Shown here: positions 1 through 5,487 of the stretch, piece after piece
How positions within the stretch are numbered: position 1 is the first letter of the stretch
Layout: the number at the start of each line of letters is the position of its first letter
Assembly: GCA_002343505.1 (NCBI GenBank)
Contig: DDQZ01000020.1
Location: 4,166-9,652 of the forward strand
Direction of reading: 5' to 3'
Source: Verrucomicrobiaceae bacterium UBA2429
GTDB taxonomy: Bacteria; Verrucomicrobiota; Verrucomicrobiia; Verrucomicrobiales; Verrucomicrobiaceae
Length of the DNA: 5,487 nucleotides
Position numbers and translations under genes: made by a program
Notes under the pieces: model-generated
Told to the model about the DNA's origin: nothing
Seen by the model: only the letters and a program-made list of their open reading frames with translations
The model's database searches: none

Positions 1-2084
1 CCATCGGCATCGTGGTGGATGACGCCATCGTCGTCTCCGAGCATGTGGACACGCTGCGCCAGCGCGGCCTGGGCATGATGGAGGCCGCCATCCGCGGCAC
101 GCGGGAGGTGGCCGTGCCCATCGTCTTCGGCGTGCTGACCACCGTCGTCGCCTTCCTGCCCATGGCCTGGGGCGCGAGTGACTACCTGATGATGTTCAAG
201 CCCATCGCCATCATCTTCATCCTCGTGCTGCTCATCGCCCTGGTGGAGACCAAGATCATCCTGCCCTCCCACCTGGCCCACCGCACGCCGCTGGTCAGCC
301 GCCTGGCCGACATCCTCGACCCCGTGCACCGTTTTTCAGACGCCGCGCTGCACCGGTTTGTGGAGCGCTTTTACCGCCCCGCCCTGCGCGCCTGCGCGCG
401 CCACCGCTACACGGCCATCTGCGGCTTCGTCGGCGGCCTGGTGGTGCTGTGCGCCTTCTTCTTCAGCGGCCGCATCCTCTGGGTCTTCTTCCCCCGCGTG
501 CAGAGCGAGCGCATCGAGGCCCGCCTCGCCATGCTGGAGGGCACGCCCTTCGAGGTGACCGAGGCGCACATCCAGCGCATCTGCGAGATCGCCGAGCAGA
601 TGCGCAAAGACTACACCGGCCCCGACGGCCGGCCCGTGATCCGCAACATCCTCGCCGCCGTCGGCTCCACCCGCGTCACCTACGGCTCCTCCTCCGGCGG
701 CGGCAGCTCCCACCTGGGGGAGGTGACCATCGAGACCCACGGCCCCGAGGAGCGCAGCATGAAGGTCAACACCGTCGAGATGGCCGACGACTGGCGGCGG
801 CGCATCGGCTCCATCGTCGGCGCCGAGGAGCTGACCTTCCGCGCCGAGATCATGCGCGGCAGCGACCCGGTGGACATCCAGCTCACCGGCACCGACCCCG
901 CCGAGCTGCTGGCCCTTTCCGAAAAGATCAAGGCGCACCTGGGCACCTATTCGGGCGTGTTCGACATCGGCGACTCGCTCGACAGCGGCCGCGCCGAGAT
1001 CCAGCTCCGCCTCAAGCCCGAGGCCGAGCAGCTCGGCGTCACCGTGGGCGAGCTGGCCCGGCAGGTGCGGCAGGCTTTTTTTGGCGACGAGGTGCAGCGC
1101 ATCCAGCGCGGGCGCAACGAGGTGCGCGTCATGCTCCGCTACCCCAGGGACGACCGCCGGAACCTCGCCACTCTGGAGACCATGCGCGTGCGCGCCGCCG
1201 GCGGGCTGGAGATCCCCTTCGCGCGCGTGGCCGAGGCCAGCGTGGGCAAGAGCTTCACCAGCATCCGCCGCGTGGACCGCCGGCGCGCCCTGAACATCAC
1301 CGCCGACGTCAACAAGGACACCACCGACCCCGCCAAGGTGCTCGCCGGCGCCGGCGTCTTCATCGCCGAGCTGATGGCCGGGCACCCGCATGTGCAGTGG
1401 AGCTTCAAAGGCGAGGCCGAGCGCCAGGCCGAGGGTGCCGAGGCGGGCAAATGGGCGCTGCTTTTCATCCTCATGGGCATCTACACATTGATCGCCATCC
1501 CCTTCAAAAGCTACGCGCAGCCGCTCATGGTCATGATCGTCATCCCCTTCGGCATCGTCGGCTCCGTGCTCGGCCACCTGCTGCACGACATGGCCGTGAG
1601 CAGCATGAGCGTCTGCGGCATGCTGGCCGTCACCGGCGTCGTGGTCAATGACAGCATCATCATGGTGGACCGCGTCAACCGCCTGCGGGAGGACGGCATG
1701 GCAGCCTTTGACGCCGTGGTTCGCGGCGCCGCCTCGCGCTTCCGCGCCATCCTGCTCACCTCCCTGACCACCTATGTCGGCCTCATGCCGCTGATGTACG
1801 ATTTCAGCGGCCTCATCTCCGCCATGCCGCCAGGCGTCAGCCACCTGCTCGTGCTCGTCTTTGGCGACAACAGCGCCGCCCAGTCCACCAGCAGCCAGTT
1901 CCTCAAACCCGTGTCCATCGCCATCGGCTACGGCTGCATCTTCGCCACCCTCATCACCCTCCTGCTCGTCCCCGCCTGCTACCTCGCCATCGAGGACCTG
2001 GGCAAAGCCTGGCGCTGGATCAAAAACGAGCCCCCGGTCAAAAAGCGGACCCCCGGGCCCGCGATGGCGTCCGCCGGCGAATGA
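1..2084 (+). CDS. RND-family efflux permease (AcrB-like), 5'-truncated by window edge
   Basis: This is the C-terminal 693 residues of a resistance-nodulation-division inner-membrane pump, which exports small molecules using the proton gradient, usually with a periplasmic adaptor and an outer-membrane channel. The first complete codon is at base 3; the GTG at 12 is internal, because the frame runs in from the left. Family members have about 1000-1050 residues, so roughly a third is missing. The window opens in TM4 with GIVVDDAIVV; its Asp pair (18-23) matches the proton-relay residues of AcrB TM4. TM5 and TM6 follow (about 105-275), then TM7 (about 405-490), the second large periplasmic loop (about 490-1440), and TM8-TM12 (about 1449-2010), including GVVVNDSIIMVDRVN near 1635-1680. 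Third codon positions are strongly G/C. Substrate and subclass cannot be told. About 26 extra residues seem to lie between the last two membrane segments (1800-1895). Adaptor and channel genes are not in the window. Confidence 0.96.
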   Translation, partial: IGIVVDDAIVVSEHVDTLRQRGLGMMEAAIRGTREVAVPIVFGVLTTVVAFLPMAWGASDYLMMFKPIAIIFILVLLIALVETKIILPSHLAHRTPLVSRLADILDPVHRFSDAALHRFVERFYRPALRACARHRYTAICGFVGGLVVLCAFFFSGRILWVFFPRVQSERIEARLAMLEGTPFEVTEAHIQRICEIAEQMRKDYTGPDGRPVIRNILAAVGSTRVTYGSSSGGGSSHLGEVTIETHGPEERSMKVNTVEMADDWRRRIGSIVGAEELTFRAEIMRGSDPVDIQLTGTDPAELLALSEKIKAHLGTYSGVFDIGDSLDSGRAEIQLRLKPEAEQLGVTVGELARQVRQAFFGDEVQRIQRGRNEVRVMLRYPRDDRRNLATLETMRVRAAGGLEIPFARVAEASVGKSFTSIRRVDRRRALNITADVNKDTTDPAKVLAGAGVFIAELMAGHPHVQWSFKGEAERQAEGAEAGKWALLFILMGIYTLIAIPFKSYAQPLMVMIVIPFGIVGSVLGHLLHDMAVSSMSVCGMLAVTGVVVNDSIIMVDRVNRLREDGMAAFDAVVRGAASRFRAILLTSLTTYVGLMPLMYDFSGLISAMPPGVSHLLVLVFGDNSAAQSTSSQFLKPVSIAIGYGCIFATLITLLLVPACYLAIEDLGKAWRWIKNEPPVKKRTPGPAMASAGE

Positions 2085-2102
2085 GAGCGCCCCCGCTCAT
2101 TC
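2079..2102. terminator. Inverted repeat across the convergent stop codons, possible bidirectional terminator
   Basis: GAATGAG (2079-2085) is the exact reverse complement of CTCATTC (2096-2102), giving a 7-bp stem with a 10-base C-rich loop. A competing 5-bp stem, GAGCG (2085-2089) with CGCTC (2094-2098), also exists. The TGA stops of the RND gene (2082-2084) and the FHA gene (2097-2099, minus) lie within the repeat. No T-run follows on either strand, so this is not a canonical intrinsic terminator. The symmetry may partly be chance, since two facing TGA stops with similar neighbours contribute to it. It is the only hairpin I see in the 12-base gap. Confidence 0.3.
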
Positions 2103-2555
2103 ATCCACCGGATTGACGAAGAGAAACACCTGCCCGCCGGCAAGAATGAAGTCGCCATCCCGCAGCGCGCGGCGTGTCACCGGCTCCTTCACGCCGTCAA
2201 CACGAGTGCCGTTTCTGGAGCCGAGGTCCTCAAGGATGAAGCAGCCCTTGTCCACATGGACGCGGAAGTGCATCCGGCTCAGCTCGGCGCAGTCCGGCAG
2301 GCAGCCGATCCCCCCGGCCATGCGGCCCACGCGCAGCTCGCCGCCGACGGGCAGCACACGCGGCGGGGATTCATCCTGTGGCTGGTGAACCAGCGAGGGT
2401 TCGGAGGGTTGCTCCGTCAGGCAGGAAAGCAGCGCCGCCGCGCAGGCAAGGCGCTCGCGCACCGCGCGGGTGTCCACACTGGCGATGGTGACGGTGCCGC
2501 TGAGCGCCGCCACTTCGGCCTCGCTGGCATCCTCGTGCTGGTAGTTCGGGTTCAT
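2097..2555 (-). CDS. FHA-domain protein, probable phosphothreonine reader partnered with the sigma factor
   Basis: A 152-residue cytoplasmic protein with no signal peptide or membrane segment. Residues about 73-148 form a forkhead-associated domain, which binds phosphothreonine peptides. The hallmark residues are present: GR at 77-78, SRxH at 93-96 and LGSRNGT at 111-117, followed by the closing strands LRDGDFILAGGQVFLF (131-146). Residues 1-70 match no domain I recognise. They hold a Thr-bearing segment (Thr21, Thr23, Thr29), a short Ala/Leu-rich, helix-like stretch (31-46) and a Pro/Ser/Glu linker. The ATG start is favoured by a GGAGG motif 10 bases upstream inside the end of the sigma gene. 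The 5-base gap between the genes implies co-transcription and probably coupled translation. I infer that it relays Ser/Thr-kinase signals to the sigma factor or a shared partner; the sequence does not show the ligand. No kinase or phosphatase domain is fused to it. Confidence 0.93.
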   Translation of the reverse strand: MNPNYQHEDASEAEVAALSGTVTIASVDTRAVRERLACAAALLSCLTEQPSEPSLVHQPQDESPPRVLPVGGELRVGRMAGGIGCLPDCAELSRMHFRVHVDKGCFILEDLGSRNGTRVDGVKEPVTRRALRDGDFILAGGQVFLFVNPVDE

Positions 2556-2560
2556 GACAT

Positions 2561-3184
2561 TCAGGCCTCCATTTCGATGCCGCCCTGCTCCATGTCGCTC
2601 AAAAGCGCCTGCAGGCGGTTCATCATGCGGTTTTTGATCTGGTAGATGGCGTTCTCCTTGATGCCGTGCTGGAGCGCCACCTCGGCCACCGGCCTGCCCT
2701 CCAAAGCCACCGCGCGGAAGACCTCGATGGTCTCGTTGTTCGTGCGCGGGTCCTCCAGCATCCGGCGCAGCGCCGATTCAATGAGCGCCTGGCGCCAGTT
2801 GCGCTCCAGCTCGCCGGGCGCCGCGGTCTCCACGCCGGGCAGCTTCTCATGCAGCGCCCCGCTTTCGGAGGACTCCGCGTCGAGCGAGACGAGCCTGTCC
2901 ACATGCGCGCGCCGGCGCGCCTCCCGCGCCTTGTTGGAGACAATGGTCAGCAGCCAGTTGCGGAAGCGCCCGCGCTCCGGGTCATAATCGAAGTTCGGCA
3001 GCTTGCGCATCACCACCATGACCGTCTCCTGGAGCACATCCATCGCCTCATGGTCGTCGCAGCCCATGCGGCGCGCGAAGGCGGTGATGGCCCCGCCATA
3101 CTTCTGGTAGAACAACTCCCAGTCAGCCGCGCTGCCGCCCGCCTTCAGGCGGCCGACCAGGCTGAGATGGGTGGAGAGGCTCAT
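2561..3184 (-). CDS. ECF-type RNA polymerase sigma factor (sigma-70 family)
   Basis: A 207-residue sigma factor with only regions 2 and 4, the usual size for the extracytoplasmic-function class. Region 2 covers about 24-93: LFYQKYGGAITAFARR, then MDVLQETVMVVMRKL (core-polymerase contact and start of the -10 helix), then FDYDPERGRFRNWLLTIVSN and a basic KAREARRR end. An acidic Ser/Glu/Pro linker (about 102-126) leads to region 4 (about 132-195), whose helix-turn-helix (about 164-191) would read the -35 element. The ATG at 3184 is chosen because MSLSTHLSLVGRL matches the normal N-terminus. The frame stays open to a TTG at 3322, but that 46-residue extension is low-complexity and unlike a sigma factor. 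There is no evident Shine-Dalgarno sequence. No anti-sigma gene lies beside it; an FHA protein follows instead. The exact ECF group and target promoters cannot be assigned from the sequence alone. It is divergent from the protease gene. Confidence 0.94.
   Translation of the reverse strand: MSLSTHLSLVGRLKAGGSAADWELFYQKYGGAITAFARRMGCDDHEAMDVLQETVMVVMRKLPNFDYDPERGRFRNWLLTIVSNKAREARRRAHVDRLVSLDAESSESGALHEKLPGVETAAPGELERNWRQALIESALRRMLEDPRTNNETIEVFRAVALEGRPVAEVALQHGIKENAIYQIKNRMMNRLQALLSDMEQGGIEMEA
2566..2570 (-). promoter_or_regulatory. Ribosome binding site of the FHA gene
   Basis: The minus strand reads GGAGG here, 10 bases before the ATG at 2555-2553. It lies inside the last codons of the sigma gene. 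It is the only convincing Shine-Dalgarno sequence at a gene start in this window; the sigma gene and the protease gene lack one. This supports the chosen start and coupled translation of the pair. Confidence 0.6.
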
Positions 3185-3219
3185 GCGTGCGGTGACGGAA
3201 ACAGCCGCGTCCGCGCGCG

Positions 3220-3229
3220 GCTTGCAAGC
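3220..3229. repeat. 10-bp perfect palindrome, possible operator
   Basis: GCTTGCAAGC reads the same on both strands. It sits 35 bases upstream of the sigma ATG and about 120 bases upstream of the protease ATG, and an A-tract follows within 7 bases. A dimeric regulator could bind here, but a 10-bp palindrome in GC-rich DNA can occur by chance, and no second copy was seen in the intergenic region. Confidence 0.3.
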
Positions 3230-3322
3230 GCCGGGAAAAAAATTTGCGCCCCCGCATAAGAGCCGCCCCCCGCCGTGGCAATCCCCGCCAGCCACCGAGG
3301 GAAGCGCGCCCCTCCCGGCCAA

Positions 3323-3340
3323 ACCACAAACACCACAAAC
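3323..3340 (+). repeat. Two tandem 9-bp copies in the protease leader
   Basis: ACCACAAAC occurs twice back to back (3323-3331 and 3332-3340), within a stretch free of G from 3319 to 3348, just before the protease ATG at 3352. The leader has no Shine-Dalgarno sequence and should be unstructured in RNA. Unstructured leaders of this kind can allow translation without Shine-Dalgarno pairing. The repeat may simply reflect low complexity. Confidence 0.45.
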
Positions 3341-3351
3341 ACACCACCGTC

Positions 3352-5487
3352 ATGAAAATCCAATCCGTCATCACCAGCATCTTCCTGGCATTGGCCCTTC
3401 CCGCCGGCGCGCAGGAGCTGTTCTATTATTACAACGGCCAGAAAGTGCCGCTGACCGCTGATCCTGATACCGTGCTGGTACGGGAGCAGGAAGTTCTCTC
3501 CTCTGCCAGCGCACAAGTTCACGCCGGTTCCGCAGAAGATGAAAAAACCGCCGCTGCAAGCAGGCTTGCCGCCAAACTGAAAATCCGCGAGTCCGATGTG
3601 AGTCTCCAATCCATGCCAGGCTGGGCCAGAGTCAAACTCCCCGCCGCCAGTCAGGGAGCCTCTACTCTGGTCAAAACCCGGGCAGCGGCCATGGCGGCGG
3701 TGCCGGGAGTTTCGTTCGTTTCACCCGTTCTCCGCAAGCCGGACGGTTCAACGATGTCTCCCACCCAAAACATTCTTGTTCGCTACCGCGACGGGCGTGA
3801 TCCCGGCGTAGTTTTTGCTAAGCTGAATCATCCGGCGCTGGTTTCGCAGGAGCAAATCGGCCAAAGCGGCATCTGGAAACTGGTGACCAATCTGCGCGAT
3901 GGCTATGCTGTGCTGGATTTGGCGAACCAGCTAGCCCTGCATCCCGACATGCTGCTGGCTTCCAACGATGCCATTCTGACCATGCAATCCCATTTTCGCC
4001 CATCAGACCCGGATTATCCGAGGTCTTGGGGCCTGAGAAACACGGGGCAGACGGTTCTTCGCGACGGTCGCGGCACGGCCACGGTGACTGGCACGCCTGG
4101 GTTTGACATGCAGGCTGAGAACGCTTGGGACATCACCAAAGGCTCATCCAATGTGATCGTGCTAGTGATGGATGATGGTGTTGACCCAAACCACCCGGAC
4201 TTGAATCTCGCCGCCGTCGCCGACTTCACCGGAACGGGGCAGGGCGGACGCCACGTCAACAGCTTTGAAGGTCACGGCACGATGGTTGCCGGCTGCGTTT
4301 CAGCAAAGCAAAACGGATTGGGCACATGCGGCATCGCTCCCGGTGTTCGTGTCGCCTCAGCCAAAATTTCGATCACGTTGAACAGCAACGGGAACTTCAA
4401 CCTCAACCCTAGTGCTGTCGTTGCCGCGCTGGAGTGGGGATACAACAACGGCGCGCGCATCACCAACAGCAGTTGGGGTACTGGTGACGGCAGCTACGGA
4501 GATCCGATAATTGATGACGTGTTTCTGCGCTCGTTTCAGGCTGGAATGCTTCACTTCGTTTCGTCTGGCAACAACGCTCTTGGTGTTCCCCATCTGGGCA
4601 TTCCTCCCTCGCGTACTGTCGGCTGGCCTTCATCTCTGCCATCCGTTGTGGCAGTTGGCGCGGCTTCTCCGAACGGCAGACGCACTGACTTCTCCCAGTG
4701 GGGCCGGGCCATCCACAACAAGGGTGTTTCATTCCTGGCTCCGGGTGATGGCATCTGGACAACGGACCGTCTTGGTGCAAGCGGCTTGAGCAGTGGTGAC
4801 TATGTCTTCATTCCCGGCACATCCTTCGCCTCCCCCTACGCCGCTGGCGTTGCCGCGTTGATTCTTTCGGTTTCGCCAAATCTTGGCCCCGTTGAAATTT
4901 ACAATCGCATGGTGGCAGGATGCATGGACATGGGACCGCAAGGACCGGATGAGGAGCACGGCCACGGCCTGCTCAATGCCTACCACGCACTTGGCGGCGG
5001 CTCCAACCCGCCCGCCAGCGGCCAGGATGACCATGGCAACACCATCGCCACTGCCACCCAGATTGCCGCTCCTTCCTCCACTTCCGCCAGGCTGGAAATC
5101 AATAGTGACAGTGACTTCTTCAAGTTCACTCTTGCCGCTCCCGCCACCCTGACCCTACGCACCACTGGCGGCGTGGACACCGTCGGCATCCTTTACAACA
5201 ATGCTGGCACACAAATTGCCGACAATGACGATGTGCCCGGCGCCTCGGATGGCAACTTCCGCATCAGCGGCGAATTCTCCGTCGGCACCTTCTATGTCGA
5301 GGTGCGCAGCTTCAACCGCGCCGGCAGTGGCGCTTATACCTTGCTGGTTGAAGGCGGCGGCTCCAATCCTCCCGCCAGCGGCCAGGACGACCACGGCAAC
5401 ACCCTCGCAACGGCGACGCCAGTCTCCATCCCCTCCTCGACTCCAGGAAGGCTTGAGGTCAACAGTGACAGTGACTTCTTCAAGTTC
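3352..5487 (+). CDS. Secreted subtilisin-family (S8) serine protease with C-terminal PPC-like repeats, 3'-truncated by window edge
   Basis: The frame is open for 712 codons with no stop before the window ends. An N-terminal signal peptide (MK, a hydrophobic core at about 6-17, and AGA before Gln21) gives likely cleavage after Ala20. A FYYYNGQKVPLT start and a long propeptide (about 21-217) precede the catalytic domain (about 218-547), which begins DPDYPRSWGLRNTGQ. The subtilase triad is intact: Asp274 in VMDDGVDPNHPDL, His308 in GHGTMVAG and Ser491 in GTSFASPYAAGV. The oxyanion Asn is Asn407 in SSGNN, and SSWG (373-376) matches the substrate-binding strand. Three cysteines (315, 326, 524) lie in this domain. 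From 548 a 120-residue unit repeats, each resembling a pre-peptidase C-terminal (PPC) domain, usually found in secreted proteases and often removed on maturation. The ATG at 3352 is chosen for the signal peptide directly after it. Probable role: extracellular or cell-surface protein degradation. The substrate is unknown. Confidence 0.96.
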   Translation, partial: MKIQSVITSIFLALALPAGAQELFYYYNGQKVPLTADPDTVLVREQEVLSSASAQVHAGSAEDEKTAAASRLAAKLKIRESDVSLQSMPGWARVKLPAASQGASTLVKTRAAAMAAVPGVSFVSPVLRKPDGSTMSPTQNILVRYRDGRDPGVVFAKLNHPALVSQEQIGQSGIWKLVTNLRDGYAVLDLANQLALHPDMLLASNDAILTMQSHFRPSDPDYPRSWGLRNTGQTVLRDGRGTATVTGTPGFDMQAENAWDITKGSSNVIVLVMDDGVDPNHPDLNLAAVADFTGTGQGGRHVNSFEGHGTMVAGCVSAKQNGLGTCGIAPGVRVASAKISITLNSNGNFNLNPSAVVAALEWGYNNGARITNSSWGTGDGSYGDPIIDDVFLRSFQAGMLHFVSSGNNALGVPHLGIPPSRTVGWPSSLPSVVAVGAASPNGRRTDFSQWGRAIHNKGVSFLAPGDGIWTTDRLGASGLSSGDYVFIPGTSFASPYAAGVAALILSVSPNLGPVEIYNRMVAGCMDMGPQGPDEEHGHGLLNAYHALGGGSNPPASGQDDHGNTIATATQIAAPSSTSARLEINSDSDFFKFTLAAPATLTLRTTGGVDTVGILYNNAGTQIADNDDVPGASDGNFRISGEFSVGTFYVEVRSFNRAGSGAYTLLVEGGGSNPPASGQDDHGNTLATATPVSIPSSTPGRLEVNSDSDFFKF
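4993..5352 (+). repeat. PPC-like repeat unit 1 of the protease, complete (120 residues)
   Basis: The unit covers residues 548-667. It opens with the linker GGGSNPPASGQDDHGN, followed by ATAT, then NSDSDFFKFTL, a VDTVGILYNNAGTQIADNDD strand pair, and GTFYVEVRSFNRAGSGAYTLLVEG. The order DxDxFxF, then a Dt.g.L...G..ia.nDD strand pair, then GtfyveV, then GaYtLlv follows the beta-sandwich pattern of bacterial PPC domains. Clusters of Asp and Asn (DSDSD, DNDD) could bind calcium, which is an inference. The end is set by the next copy of the GGGSN linker. Confidence 0.85.
5353..5487 (+). repeat. PPC-like repeat unit 2 of the protease, cut by the window edge
   Basis: The unit starts exactly 360 bases after unit 1. 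Over the 135 bases visible, hand comparison gives 108 identical bases and 37 of 45 identical residues. The linker and the closing NSDSDFFKF are unchanged, while the variable middle (ATATPVSIPSSTPGRLEV) carries most differences. The last 24 bases (5464-5487) match 5104-5127 exactly. The copy is complete as far as it goes, so more of the array lies to the right. Confidence 0.88.

Larger units (their letters stand above)
3185..3351. promoter_or_regulatory. Divergent intergenic region between sigma factor and protease genes
   Basis: These 167 bases must hold the promoters of both the sigma/FHA operon (leftward) and the protease (rightward). I could not place a confident -35/-10 pair on either strand: TTGCAA (3222-3227) has no -10 box at 16-18 bases, and the nearest candidate, CATAAG at 3255-3260, is 27 bases away. 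Visible elements are a 10-bp perfect palindrome (3220-3229), an A-tract running into TTT (3236-3245), and an A/C-rich leader before the protease ATG. No classical GGAAC-type ECF promoter with a properly spaced -10 was found. Promoters of this group of bacteria are poorly described, so absence of a match is weak evidence. Confidence 0.5.

Noticed and set aside
449..1651. Plus-strand open frame of 400 codons inside the RND gene
   Set aside because: Arg/Pro/His-rich low-complexity translation in another frame of the RND gene; no start signal or family pattern.
336..1844. Long minus-strand open frame (502 codons) opposite the RND gene
   Set aside because: It is rich in Ala, Gly, His and Asp with no domain pattern and arises from the G/C-biased third positions of the RND gene, which has clear motifs across the same bases.
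2666..3259. Plus-strand 197-codon frame antisense to the sigma gene
   Set aside because: Compositional shadow of the sigma gene; no motif, and the sigma reading is decisive.
3222..3260. TTGCAA and CATAAG as a -35/-10 pair for the protease
   Set aside because: The spacer is 27 bases, far from the usual 16-18.
3275..3290. TGGCA sequence resembling the start of a sigma-54 promoter
   Set aside because: The required GC of the -12 element is not at the right spacing.
3185..3322. N-terminal extension of the sigma factor to a TTG at 3322
   Set aside because: The 46 added residues are low-complexity and not sigma-like; the ATG at 3184 gives a normal ECF N-terminus.
3181..3609. Minus-strand 142-codon frame overlapping the start of the protease and the intergenic region
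   Set aside because: It lies antisense to the signal peptide and propeptide, which are well supported, and has no recognisable domain.
4014..5394. Several minus- and plus-strand frames of 60-110 codons over the protease domain and repeats
   Set aside because: All lie in other frames of a continuous subtilase/PPC reading frame with an intact catalytic triad; none has a domain signature.

Overview
The window comes from a GC-rich bacterium. It holds four genes, two of them cut by the window edges, and almost no non-coding space. Rows counted by hand range from about 47% to 72% G+C. A sigma factor paired with an FHA-domain protein, a secreted subtilase with PPC-type C-terminal repeats, and the lack of a clear Shine-Dalgarno sequence before two of the genes together suggest the Planctomycetota-Verrucomicrobiota group, Verrucomicrobiota most likely. 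This is an inference from gene style; no marker gene is present.

Layout. Bases 1-2084 (+) carry the C-terminal two thirds of an RND-family inner-membrane efflux permease. Its stop codon faces the stop of a minus-strand gene only 12 bases away, and a short inverted repeat covers both stops. Bases 2097-3184 (-) form a two-gene operon: an ECF-type sigma factor is transcribed first, and a small FHA-domain protein starts 5 bases after the sigma stop. A 167-base divergent intergenic region (3185-3351) follows. From 3352 to the right edge (+) runs an open reading frame of at least 712 codons. It encodes a secreted subtilisin-family (S8) serine protease with a signal peptide, a long propeptide, an intact Asp/His/Ser triad with its oxyanion Asn, and the beginning of a 120-residue tandem repeat array of PPC-like domains. 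The array continues beyond the window.

How they may work together. The sigma factor and FHA protein look like a co-translated regulatory unit. FHA domains bind phosphothreonine peptides, so a Ser/Thr kinase may feed into this sigma factor in place of a classical anti-sigma factor, which is absent here. The protease is divergently transcribed from the sigma gene and could be a target, but no shared promoter motif was found. The RND pump is convergent and probably independent. I see no mobile element, CRISPR array, RNA gene or clearly new system. The best leads are the sigma/FHA unit, the apparent extra segment in the RND permease, the PPC repeat array and the apparently duplicated propeptide.
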